In this document: in pieces, positions 1-7,784 of the stretch
How the letters are laid out: each line of letters opens with the position of its first letter
How positions within the stretch are numbered: position 1 is the first letter of the stretch
Assembly (NCBI GenBank): GCA_947089855.1
Contig: CAMUML010000007.1
Span: 1-64,000 of the forward strand
DNA: 64,000 nucleotides
Direction: 5' to 3'
From: an uncultured Eubacterium sp.
Lineage (GTDB): Bacteria > Bacillota > Clostridia > Lachnospirales > Lachnospiraceae
Notes under the pieces: model-generated
The model's input: only the letters and a program-made list of their open reading frames with translations
Databases searched by the model: none
Told to the model about the DNA's origin: nothing
Made by a program: the position numbers and the translations under genes

Positions 1-27
1 GGTCAAGGGCCAGATGGCTTATGCTGC

Positions 28-103
28 AAACCGCTCCTCACTCCTGCATCATGTTCTCACGGAATGTGCAGTTTATGCGCATTCCTGGCCCGTGAATAGT
101 AAC
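28..103 (+). repeat. Dispersed hairpin repeat, copy A (full length)
   Basis: About 76 bp running from AAACCGCTCCTCACTCCTG through a hairpin (arms GGAATGTGCA and TGCGCATTCC) to GTGAATAGTAAC. The same conserved ends recur at 9.7, 38.7, 46.3 and 58.6 kb, with a fragment at 56.75 kb. One arm base differs from the perfect palindrome of the 58.6-kb copy. It lies just upstream of the terD promoter. It looks like a REP or MITE-type intergenic repeat; function unknown. Confidence 0.8.
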
Positions 104-143
104 GTACAGGGTTGCTTTTATGATAGGACATATAATATTGTAC

Positions 144-172
144 GTGACATATACATTTGTTTGTGTTAAAAT
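144..172 (+). promoter_or_regulatory. Putative sigma-A promoter of the terD operon
   Basis: GTGACA and TAAAAT separated by 17 nt. Transcription would begin near 179 and pass through a small hairpin (GCCTGC/GCAGGC, 186-205) before the ribosome binding site at 224-229. Inferred from consensus only. Confidence 0.5.
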
Positions 173-236
173 ATGGAAAAAGGGGCCTGCCTGCAGCAGC
201 AGGCGAGCTGTTTATATTATGAATGGAGGAAACAAT

Positions 237-818
237 ATGCCGATTAATTTATCAAAAGGACAAAAAGTAGATCTAACCAAAGGCAATCCAAGCTTAAAAA
301 AGATTATGGTTGGACTGGGCTGGGATGTAAATGCATTTGATTCTGGCGCAGATTTTGATTTGGATGCAGCAGCGTTTATGGTTGGTGCAAATGGCAGGTG
401 CCCAACAGAGAAAGAGTTTGTTTTTTATGGCAACCTGACGCATGCGAGCGGCGCGGTAAAGCATATGGGCGATAACCTGACCGGCTCCGGGGACGGCGAT
501 GATGAGCAGATATTGGTGGATCTGGATAAGATCCCGGCAAATGTGGAAAAAGTGGCATTTACAGTAACCATCTATGATGCAGAATCCAGGAGGCAGAATT
601 TTGGCCAGGTTTCCAATGCGTTTATACGGATTGTGGATGAGGTTTCCGGGGCGGAATTGATCCGTTATGACCTCGGGGAAGATTTTTCAATTGAAACAGC
701 GGTGGTGGTCGGTGAATTGTACCGGCATAACAACGAGTGGAAATTTAATGCTATTGGCAGCGGCTTCCAGGGAGGGCTTGCGGCATTATGCGGCCATTAC
801 GGTATCGAAGTGGCGTAG
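237..818 (+). CDS. TerD-family stress protein (1)
   Basis: 193-aa TerD-domain protein, the usual single-domain length. TerD proteins are cytoplasmic, bind Ca2+ and are linked to tellurite, oxidative and envelope stress. The acidic Ca2+-binding segments are both visible: DFDLDAAAF at residues 39-47 and GDGDDE at 85-90. The start is set by GGAGGA eight bases upstream of ATG 237; an in-frame start at 120 lacks a ribosome binding site and would add a non-homologous tail. First of three tandem paralogues transcribed toward a Ca2+ ATPase, so the group probably handles Ca2+-linked stress. The exact role is not known. Confidence 0.93.
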   Translation: MPINLSKGQKVDLTKGNPSLKKIMVGLGWDVNAFDSGADFDLDAAAFMVGANGRCPTEKEFVFYGNLTHASGAVKHMGDNLTGSGDGDDEQILVDLDKIPANVEKVAFTVTIYDAESRRQNFGQVSNAFIRIVDEVSGAELIRYDLGEDFSIETAVVVGELYRHNNEWKFNAIGSGFQGGLAALCGHYGIEVA

Positions 819-934
819 GCGGTTATCGTAGAAAAGTATGAAAAACATAGAAATCATAATTGCATAAGGCATGGGATAGCAGATGTGGCATAAATATTCC
901 AGGCAGCAAAGGCATAGATGTAGGAGGGTGAAAG

Positions 935-1516
935 ATGCCAGTTAGTTTACAAAAAGGACAGAAAGTCAGCCTTACAAAAGGCAACCCGGGGCTTACGAAA
1001 GTAGTGGTCGGGCTTGGATGGGATGTGAACCAGTTTGATACCGGCGGAGATTTTGATCTGGATGCCGCGGCATTTTTGGTGACGGATTCCGGAAAGGTAT
1101 CCCGGCAGGAAGATTTTGTATTTTTCGGCAACCTGACGCATCCGTCGGGCAGCGTGCAGCATTTAGGGGATAATTTGACAGGCGCTGGGGATGGGGATGA
1201 CGAGCAGATAAAAGTCGATCTGTCCAAAGTGCCGGATAATATCACAAAGATTGCATTTACCGTAACTATTTATGAGCCAGAAGCAAGGCACCAGAATTTT
1301 GGCCAGATTAATAATGCATTTATCCGTATCTATAAAGAAGATACAGGGGAAGAAATGCTACGTTATGACCTCGGGGAAGATTTTTCGATCGAGACGGCTG
1401 CGATTTTTGGCGAATTGTACAAGCATGGCAGCGAGTGGAAATTTAATGCCATTGGGAGCGGGTTCCAGGGCGGCCTTGCGGCGCTCTGTGCAAATTTCGG
1501 AGTGGATGCGGAGTAG
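935..1516 (+). CDS. TerD-family stress protein (2)
   Basis: 193-aa TerD-domain protein, a very close paralogue of the preceding gene, starting [10 protein letters not shown]. It keeps both Ca2+ motifs (DFDLDAAAF and GAGDGDDE) and the C-terminal [12 protein letters not shown] signature shared with the first copy. The start follows TAGGAGGGTGAAAG. The 116-bp gap from the previous gene has no terminator, so cotranscription is likely. Tandem TerD paralogues are common in Ter clusters. Function by homology is stress tolerance through Ca2+ binding; no specific ligand can be read from the sequence. Confidence 0.93.
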   Translation: MPVSLQKGQKVSLTKGNPGLTKVVVGLGWDVNQFDTGGDFDLDAAAFLVTDSGKVSRQEDFVFFGNLTHPSGSVQHLGDNLTGAGDGDDEQIKVDLSKVPDNITKIAFTVTIYEPEARHQNFGQINNAFIRIYKEDTGEEMLRYDLGEDFSIETAAIFGELYKHGSEWKFNAIGSGFQGGLAALCANFGVDAE

Positions 1517-1546
1517 GAAGCCGGATATAGTAAAAGGAGGAAATCA

Positions 1547-2134
1547 ATGTCAATCAGTTTGCAGAAAGGCCAAAAAGTTAGTTTATCAAAAGAAAATGCA
1601 GGATTGTCCCAAGTGCTGATCGGGCTTGGGTGGGATGAGGCACAGCCACGCGGAGGCTTTTTTTCTCCAAAGCCAAAGCCAATTGACTGCGATGCATCCG
1701 CGCTTCTTTTGCGGAATGGAAAGCTGCGTGATAAGTCCGACCTGATTTATTTTGGCAACTTAAGCCATATGTCAGGGACGGTACAGCATATGGGGGATAA
1801 CCTGACAGGCGCCGGTGATGGGGATGACGAGCAGATCCTTGTAGATTTGGCCAATATGCCGGCAGAGTATGACCGCATTGTGATTGTTGTAAATATTTAT
1901 CAAGCGGTGCAGCGCAAACAGCATTTTGGTATGATCCAGAATGCTTTTATCCGCCTTGTCGATGCAAAAAAGAATACGGAAATGTGCAAATATAACCTGA
2001 CAGAAAATTATTCTGGTATGACCGCCATGATTTTTGGCGAGGTTTACAGGCGTAATGGTGAATGGAAATTTAGCGCTATCGGCCAGGGGACAAACGACCC
2101 AGGGTTAGGGGAGCTTGCAAACCGTTATGTATGA
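1547..2134 (+). CDS. TerD-family stress protein (3), divergent
   Basis: 195-aa TerD-domain protein starting 30 nt after the second copy, with AAAGGAGG upstream of ATG 1547. It keeps GAGDGDDE, but the first acidic site is changed: a Pro/Phe-rich insertion (GGFFSPKPKP) precedes PIDCDASALLL, in place of DFDLDAAAF. This resembles TerX/TerZ-like members that pair with canonical TerD proteins. Last of the tandem set. A hairpin about 85 bp downstream may end the transcript in part. Confidence 0.9.
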   Translation: MSISLQKGQKVSLSKENAGLSQVLIGLGWDEAQPRGGFFSPKPKPIDCDASALLLRNGKLRDKSDLIYFGNLSHMSGTVQHMGDNLTGAGDGDDEQILVDLANMPAEYDRIVIVVNIYQAVQRKQHFGMIQNAFIRLVDAKKNTEMCKYNLTENYSGMTAMIFGEVYRRNGEWKFSAIGQGTNDPGLGELANRYV

Positions 2135-2217
2135 TTCTCGGATGTATAATATGGGGCTTTATTGGCAACAATAAGTGTGGAGGAAAGAAGGGGTCAAAGA
2201 AAGGGAAGGTCATAGGG

Positions 2218-2252
2218 GAAGCAAATGAAACAAAGAAATGCGCATTTGCTTC
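2218..2252 (+). terminator. Hairpin after the terD genes, possible weak terminator
   Basis: A perfect 10-bp stem, GAAGCAAATG/CATTTGCTTC, with a 15-nt loop, followed only by TTAAAATAG. Without a real U-tract, termination would be partial at best. Confidence 0.35.
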
Positions 2253-2455
2253 TTAAAATAGAAACTGTCTGGAAATAGCCGGTGCTGTTTGTCGGGGATA
2301 ATCTTTTGGTGCCTGCACAGGTAACCATGCTGTGCAGCAGCGTTGGAGATATGCGGTAGAAAAAGGGATTGCCTGGCTAAGTATCTGTGCTGTTTTCAGG
2401 CAGTTATGTTAAGAAGGAAAGGCTGGCCCGGCCTAGGGCTGGCTAAGGCCAAGAC

Positions 2456-2531
2456 AGAAGTGTGCCTGTTCCTGCCGGTACCGTGCATGGCAGGCATGGG
2501 TAGAAGTATGCCTGTTCCTGCCGGTATTGTG
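2456..2531 (+). repeat. Two 30-bp direct repeats
   Basis: AGAAG(T/A)TGCCTGTTCCTG-type units at 2456-2485 and 2502-2531, 46 bp apart start to start, differing at a few positions. They lie in the leader of the Ca2+ ATPase gene. No function is known. Confidence 0.6.
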
Positions 2532-2607
2532 CGGGCAAGCGGGAGATACACGAAATTAGGCACAATAGCCTTGGCTGTTAGGAATGAATTTGGAGGACTG
2601 ACTACTT

Positions 2608-5262
2608 ATGAAATTTAATGGGCTGACAGAGAAAGAAGCGGAGGCTTCCAGGCAACAGTACGGGTCAAATGTAATCCCGGATTCGGAACCTACGACATTT
2701 TGGGATGAATTTAAGGAAACGTTTGACGATCCGATGATCAAAATACTGCTTGCCATTGCAGCATTGATGATCGTGATGTTTTTCTTTGGCTATGCGGAAA
2801 TATACGAGCCGCTTGGCACGGTCGTGGCAGTGCTGATCGTGGCCTTTGTATCTGCAAAGACAGGTGTGGCAAGCGATACCAAATACCGGGAACTAAAGGA
2901 CAGCACCAAAAAAGACCAGTGCAAAGTTTACCGAAGCGGTGAAGTTTGCGTAATTGATGTGGACGATGTGGTGACAGGGGATAAGGTGCTGCTGCAGTCT
3001 GGCGATAAGGTCCCGGCGGACGGCATCCTAGTATCCGGTTCCCTGCGGGTCGACAATTCTGCGCTAAATGGCGAAGCAGAGGAGTGCAAAAAGACAGAAG
3101 CAGAGGAGGGGTTCCAGCTGCCGGACGAAATTACAGGCGATACGTTTGTGGATGCACATTCCCTATTCCGCGGCGCTGTCGTATTCGACGGGGAAGGTGT
3201 CCTGGATGTCCGCAAAGTTGGCTTAAAGACTATGATGGGCCGGATGGCGGAAGAAATGCAGGAAGACGAACCGGATTCCCCGTTAAAGGTAAAGCTGGCC
3301 AAACTGGCAAAACAGATCTCTACGTTTGGCTATATCGGCGCAATTGCAATTTCCATTTTGTATTTTGCATATTTTATCGTATCAGCTGGGGGCGTTTCTG
3401 CTTATTTTGCAGGGGGCGTACAGCAGGTAGTGCAGGATATTATCCAGGCGGTATCGCTTGCAGTTGTTATTATAGTATGCGCCGTGCCGGAAGGGCTGCC
3501 TCTTATGATTTCGTTAGTCCTTATGCAGAATACGAGCAAAATGCTTGACCATAACGTACTGGTTAGGAAGGCGGAAGGTATCGAGACGGCAGGTTCGTTA
3601 AATATCCTGTTTAGCGATAAGACGGGTACAATTACCAAAGGCAGCCTGGAAGTAGTAGACTTTTTTACGGCGGACGGGGCATCCATCCCGATCCCGGAGC
3701 TTGGAAACCATGCTGGCATTAAAAGTTTGCTGGATCTGGCAATCGGTAAAAATACCCAGTCTATGTTTGACGCTTCCCATAAAGTAATCGGCGGGAATGC
3801 AACGGACCAGGCATTGATGAAATTTATGGGGGAAGAGGCGTTCCATGCAGTCAATGCCAACACGGAATATACCGTCAGCGCCAGCCAGGGGTTTAATTCT
3901 GCCAATAAATTTAGCCAGGCCAGGATAGATGGGGCCGGGAAAACATTTTATAAAGGCGCGCCAGAAAAGCTGTTGGCTGGTGCGGTCAGCTACCTGGATG
4001 CCGACGGCAACCGTAAGCCGATGGACCTGGAAGTATTGAACCAGAAAATTGACGGGCTTGCTGCCAAGGCAATGCGTGTCCTTGCATTTGGCTATTCCGA
4101 AAAGCCGCTGGTAGAAAGTAAGATTAATGACGACCTGGTTATTATTGGGCTGGTAGGTATCCGTGACGATGTGAGGCCGGAAGCGCGGGAAGCAATCAAG
4201 ATGGTGCAAGATGCCGGCATCCAGGTAGTTATGATCACCGGCGACCGTCTGGAAACAGCTGTTGCGATCGCAAAAGACGCAGGGCTTTTAAAAACTGATG
4301 CGGACAAGGCCATATCATCTGCACAGTTAAATGAACTTTCCGACGATGAAGTTAAGAAAATGATCCCGCATATCCGTGTGATCGCAAGGGCGCTCCCAAC
4401 GGATAAATCCCGTATGGTGCGGCTGTGCCAGGAAATGAACCTGGTAGTCGGCATGACCGGCGACGGCGTCAACGATTCCCCGGCATTAAAGCGGGCAGAC
4501 GTGGGGTTTGCAATGGGCAGCGGTACGGAAGCTGCGAAGGAAGCAGGGAAAATTGTAATCCTGGATGACAACTTTAAATCGATTAAGGATGCTATCTGGT
4601 ATGGGCGGACGATCTACCACAATATCTTGAAGTTCTGCAAGTTCCAGCTTGTAATTAACGTTGCCGCAGTTGTGGTCAGCGCGGTCGCACCGTTCTTTGG
4701 GGTAGAAGAGCCTTTGAAAGTAACGCACCTGTTGTTTGTAAACCTTGTAATGGACAGCCTTGGCGCGATTATGCTCGGGAATGAGCCAGCGCTTGCCAAG
4801 TATATGTCAGAAAAGCCGCGCAGGAGGGATGAAAGCATTGTCAGCCGCAAGATGATGGCACAGATTGTGACAATGGGCGCCTGGCTTACGGCGATCAGTT
4901 TTATCTATCTGAAGCACCCGTTTTTTGTAGGGCTGTTTGAAAATGAAAACCAGCACTTGACCGGTTACTTTGTACTATTTATTATCAGTGCATTGTTTAA
5001 CGGCTTTAATGTCAGGGACGACTCCTATAGCATTTTCCAGGGGCTAAATGAGAATCCAGGATTTTTAAAAGTATTTTTTACAATCATTTTGGTACAGGCA
5101 GTGATTGTAAATGCTGCGCTTATCCCAGTCCCGGTCTTTGCCTGGATCGGGAATATGTTTAGCTGCGAGCCGTTTGGCATTGCAGGCTGGATTGCCGTAA
5201 TACTCCTCGGGCTTACGATGATCCCAGTCGATTTAATCCGCAAAGCAGTGGTAAAATCCTAA
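2608..5262 (+). CDS. PMCA-type calcium-translocating P-type ATPase
   Basis: 884-aa P2-type ATPase that would export Ca2+ across the cytoplasmic membrane. The sequence shows an N-terminal cation-ATPase domain, the PEGLP ion-binding helix (around 294-298), the phosphorylated Asp 337 in SDKTGT, the hinge TGDGVND (617-623) and a C-terminal set of membrane helices. The actuator loop reads N154-G155-E156 where most relatives have TGE, so the Thr is replaced while the essential Glu is kept. Start ATG 2608 follows GGAGG. Location between TerD genes and a convergent TerD/AIM24 pair fits a Ca2+-stress island. Substrate is inferred from family resemblance. Confidence 0.93.
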   Translation: MKFNGLTEKEAEASRQQYGSNVIPDSEPTTFWDEFKETFDDPMIKILLAIAALMIVMFFFGYAEIYEPLGTVVAVLIVAFVSAKTGVASDTKYRELKDSTKKDQCKVYRSGEVCVIDVDDVVTGDKVLLQSGDKVPADGILVSGSLRVDNSALNGEAEECKKTEAEEGFQLPDEITGDTFVDAHSLFRGAVVFDGEGVLDVRKVGLKTMMGRMAEEMQEDEPDSPLKVKLAKLAKQISTFGYIGAIAISILYFAYFIVSAGGVSAYFAGGVQQVVQDIIQAVSLAVVIIVCAVPEGLPLMISLVLMQNTSKMLDHNVLVRKAEGIETAGSLNILFSDKTGTITKGSLEVVDFFTADGASIPIPELGNHAGIKSLLDLAIGKNTQSMFDASHKVIGGNATDQALMKFMGEEAFHAVNANTEYTVSASQGFNSANKFSQARIDGAGKTFYKGAPEKLLAGAVSYLDADGNRKPMDLEVLNQKIDGLAAKAMRVLAFGYSEKPLVESKINDDLVIIGLVGIRDDVRPEAREAIKMVQDAGIQVVMITGDRLETAVAIAKDAGLLKTDADKAISSAQLNELSDDEVKKMIPHIRVIARALPTDKSRMVRLCQEMNLVVGMTGDGVNDSPALKRADVGFAMGSGTEAAKEAGKIVILDDNFKSIKDAIWYGRTIYHNILKFCKFQLVINVAAVVVSAVAPFFGVEEPLKVTHLLFVNLVMDSLGAIMLGNEPALAKYMSEKPRRRDESIVSRKMMAQIVTMGAWLTAISFIYLKHPFFVGLFENENQHLTGYFVLFIISALFNGFNVRDDSYSIFQGLNENPGFLKVFFTIILVQAVIVNAALIPVPVFAWIGNMFSCEPFGIAGWIAVILLGLTMIPVDLIRKAVVKS

Positions 5263-5272
5263 AATAGCTTTT

Positions 5273-5312
5273 AAGTTACCGTCCAGCGTTTGGCTGGACG
5301 GTAACTTTTTTT
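5273..5312. terminator. Strong bidirectional terminator
   Basis: A 15-bp perfect stem (AAGTTACCGTCCAGC with its complement), 5-nt loop, then a run of T on the plus strand and A upstream for the minus strand. It ends the Ca2+ ATPase transcript and overlaps the stop of the convergent AIM24-family gene. Confidence 0.9.
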
Positions 5313-6018
5313 AATCCATTCCGATACGGATGCCGCCCCGCCGTTCCGTCGGCTGGACGATAACCGAAACAGGCTGGTTCCCGCTCCACTCAAACGCGTA
5401 GGATTCCCCGGAAGCCTGGCCAATAAAGGTTTTCCAATTTAGGTCGGCTTTGATCTGTGGGTCGCAGTAGCCGGACTGGCTCATCCAGCAGATCACAGCA
5501 TCCGGGTCGACGGAAAGCGTATTACGGCTTTGGACATTGCTTAATACGATCGGGTTGCCGTTGGAAAGCACCGCGACATAGGAATGGTTGCCATTCCCAG
5601 TCAGTATTGTTGTTGCAAACCCTTTTTGCGACAGTACCCCGCAGCCGATAAAGCGGACTTCATAGCGGCATTCCTGCGTAAACGCAAGGATATTTTCCGA
5701 TTCTACGGAAATAACTTCTCCAGGCGCCAGCTGATAGATTACTACATGCTGGCTATCGTCGGCATAATAAGTTACCGAATCGCCATTTAACATCACTTTC
5801 ATCAACGGGATATTTTCACCGGTAACACGCCGGATCAGGGAACCGAATGCAGCCTGCGCGAAGTTATTCTGCGGTCCAAGCAGCAGCTTTTCAAATTTAT
5901 AATTTTTGCCTCCGGCGCTGTCCCCAGCAATAAAAGAACCCGCTTTCGTAATCAGCACATCGCTGCCGCGGCAGGTAACCTTCAGCGTTAGTTCATTGAC
6001 TGTTTCAAATGTTAACAT
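5311..6018 (-). CDS. AIM24-family (TIGR00266-like) protein
   Basis: 235-aa beta-rich protein of the AIM24/DUF124 family. The signature is in the N-terminal half, with Gly-rich turns (FIAGDSAGGKNYKFEK) and a later LAPGEVISVESENILAFT segment. Family members are cytoplasmic trimers of uncertain role and often sit beside TerD genes, as here. The start at 6018 (MLTFETV) is preferred because AGGAGG lies nine bases upstream. Met at 6027 would overlap that site, and the longest open frame (6090) has no ribosome binding site. It follows the minus-strand TerD gene by 38 bp and is probably cotranscribed. Confidence 0.82.
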   Translation of the reverse strand: MLTFETVNELTLKVTCRGSDVLITKAGSFIAGDSAGGKNYKFEKLLLGPQNNFAQAAFGSLIRRVTGENIPLMKVMLNGDSVTYYADDSQHVVIYQLAPGEVISVESENILAFTQECRYEVRFIGCGVLSQKGFATTILTGNGNHSYVAVLSNGNPIVLSNVQSRNTLSVDPDAVICWMSQSGYCDPQIKADLNWKTFIGQASGESYAFEWSGNQPVSVIVQPTERRGGIRIGMD

Positions 6019-6056
6019 GTTTTCCATCCTCCTGACAATTTTTACTAGCGGCTTTT

Positions 6057-6938
6057 CTAACCATCGACCTGGACGCCATAGAAGGCACATAGGCCGGCAA
6101 GGTCTTTGGCAACACCGTTCCCGACGGCATTAAATTTCCAAGTGCCTTTATACTCATATATCTCTCCGATCATCATGGATATAACGTTTTCATAATAATC
6201 AGCCATTTGAAAGCTGGCTAATTCCTCCTGCCCCTGCAGGATCCTGACATACGCATCTTTTAACATGCCAAAATGGAGCCGTTTGGCAAACGCGTCGTTG
6301 ATGGTCAGGACAAACACAATTTTCTTTACACCGCCGTTTAACCGTTTAAAATCAACCTGGATGATTTCACGGTCAACCGCGCCGCCTGGCAGAAACATAC
6401 AGCTCCCGTCAGGGCTTGCCGTCTGCCCATAAAAAACAAACCAGCTGTCGCCTAAGGTTTTGCCGTCTGCCCCTAATAAAAAAGCGGATACATCTACATC
6501 ACACTGCGGATTGGATGTATTCCAGCCAAAACAGGCCCGGATACAGCCAAGCGACCCATCCGGTGCCAGTGTTGTTTTTTGGCCTTTCTGTATCTGCCGC
6601 ACAAGCCGCGGCATCGGCCTTTGGCTATTTAACGGGGCAGGGGCCGCGGCGTCGGCTTGTGTACCTGGGATGATAGACGCAGGATGGCCTGCCGGTTGTG
6701 GCTGCCGGTTTTTTGAACCCGTATAGCTAGATGTTTGTGGATGGCCTGCTGTATTTGCCGCCATAGGCCTATGCGGCTGGACCGGTTTCCCCTGGTTTGC
6801 AGCAGGGCGGTTCACGATCGGCTGATTTAAGGACAGCAAATTCTGGGCGGAAAATGTCCTTTGAAGTTTATGGTCGTTTATCGTAGAAAGCGAGCTATGG
6901 TTGACAGCACCTTTCGTTTTCATTGCAGTTTGGATCAT
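6057..6938 (-). CDS. TerD-domain protein with Pro/Gln-rich N-terminal extension
   Basis: 293 aa. Residues 1-112 are low complexity and rich in Pro, Gln, Asn and Ala, probably disordered; residues about 113-292 are a TerD domain. The first acidic motif is altered (QCDVDVSAFLL). The second Ca2+ motif (GDGDDE in the plus-strand copies) is missing, replaced by LPGGAVDRE, so Ca2+ binding may be weakened or changed. AAGGAGG seven bases upstream supports ATG 6938. It forms an operon with the AIM24-family gene. Similar long TerD proteins may tether or scaffold Ter complexes, which is only inference. Confidence 0.88.
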   Translation of the reverse strand: MIQTAMKTKGAVNHSSLSTINDHKLQRTFSAQNLLSLNQPIVNRPAANQGKPVQPHRPMAANTAGHPQTSSYTGSKNRQPQPAGHPASIIPGTQADAAAPAPLNSQRPMPRLVRQIQKGQKTTLAPDGSLGCIRACFGWNTSNPQCDVDVSAFLLGADGKTLGDSWFVFYGQTASPDGSCMFLPGGAVDREIIQVDFKRLNGGVKKIVFVLTINDAFAKRLHFGMLKDAYVRILQGQEELASFQMADYYENVISMMIGEIYEYKGTWKFNAVGNGVAKDLAGLCAFYGVQVDG

Positions 6939-7071
6939 GCAGCCTCCTTCATTTTAATCATCAACTGCCGGTGTACATACACGATGCAATCGTATGCAGG
7001 CAGCCATATATAAAGATAAGCGGAGCGTGTTTCAAAAATTCCTCCATATTTAAGCACGCCTCTATACCTTT

Positions 7072-7099
7072 ATTATACTATAAAATTGAAATTTATCAA
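7072..7099 (-). promoter_or_regulatory. Putative promoter of the minus-strand TerD/AIM24 operon
   Basis: On the minus strand, TTGATA-N16-TATAAT, about 130 bp upstream of the start at 6938. Near-consensus sigma-A form. Confidence 0.65.
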
Positions 7100-7131
7100 C
7101 TATGGCATCTTTTGCAACTTTTTTCACTGCC

Positions 7132-7161
7132 TTTACTTTTTCCATTAGTTTTGTGTATAAT
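7132..7161 (+). promoter_or_regulatory. Putative promoter of the uracil-DNA glycosylase gene
   Basis: TTTACT-N18-TATAAT with the start codon 31 bp downstream of the -10 box. Good -10, weak -35. Confidence 0.6.
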
Positions 7162-7192
7162 AAAATAAAAACATACAACACAAGGAGGTTTT

Positions 7193-7753
7193 ATGCAATA
7201 TACATGGGATGACATAGAGCAGCACATCGCCGCCTGCACTTGCTGCCCGTTAAGCCGGACCCGGCACCTGCCTGTTATGGGGCGTGGAAATTACCAGGCA
7301 GGCATTATGCTGGTCGCCGAAGCGCCAGGCGGGCAGGAAGACCAGCAAGGGCTTCCGTTTGTTGGGCGTTCCGGGGAAATACTGGACCGCCTTTTGCGGG
7401 GCTGCGGGCTGGACCGGGAGGGGGTTTACATCACCAATATTGTAAAATGCCATCCTCCCGGCAACCGGGATCCGAAAGAGGAAGAAAAGGAAGCCTGTTT
7501 TCCATATTTGAAATATGAAACATTCCTTTTAAAGCCCCGCATTATTGTATGCCTCGGCCGCGTTGCTGCACAGCGTATTATTGCCCCGGATTTTAAGATT
7601 ACCAAGCAGCATGGTACTTGGATATACCGGAAAAACTGTGCATTGACGGCGGCCTACCATCCATCTGCTATTTTGCGGGACCCTTCCAAGTACGGGGCGG
7701 CACAGGAAGATTTTTTGGAAATTGCCAAAAAGCAGGCAGAATACAGCCAGTAG
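7193..7753 (+). CDS. Family-4 uracil-DNA glycosylase (Fe-S type)
   Basis: 186-aa enzyme that removes uracil from DNA in base-excision repair. The family-4/5 hallmarks are present: N-terminal C15-x-x-C18 plus two later Cys that would hold a 4Fe-4S cluster, EAPGGQEDQQGLPFVGRSG near residues 43-61 (uracil pocket and water-activating region), NIVKCHPPGNRDP, and the C-terminal AYHPSAILRD loop. Length is normal for the family. CAAGGAGG precedes ATG 7193. It stands alone between divergent and convergent genes and is likely a housekeeping gene. Confidence 0.93.
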   Translation: MQYTWDDIEQHIAACTCCPLSRTRHLPVMGRGNYQAGIMLVAEAPGGQEDQQGLPFVGRSGEILDRLLRGCGLDREGVYITNIVKCHPPGNRDPKEEEKEACFPYLKYETFLLKPRIIVCLGRVAAQRIIAPDFKITKQHGTWIYRKNCALTAAYHPSAILRDPSKYGAAQEDFLEIAKKQAEYSQ

Positions 7754-7784
7754 GGCAAGTGGCCCTGGATTTTGGTATGGGATT

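Larger units (their letters stand above)
2135..2607. other. Gene-free stretch between terD-3 and the Ca2+ ATPase
   Basis: About 470 bp with no convincing gene. It holds a 10-bp hairpin at 2218-2252 (GAAGCAAATG/CATTTGCTTC), an 8-bp hairpin at 2313-2337 (CTGCACAG/CTGTGCAG) and a 30-bp direct repeat at 2456-2485 and 2502-2531. It probably contains a partial terminator and the promoter or leader of the ATPase gene. No clear -10/-35 pair stood out. Confidence 0.5.

Noticed and set aside
2343..2618. 91-codon open frame before the Ca2+ ATPase gene
   Set aside because: No ribosome binding site, low-complexity reading across a 30-bp direct repeat, and overlaps the ATPase start.
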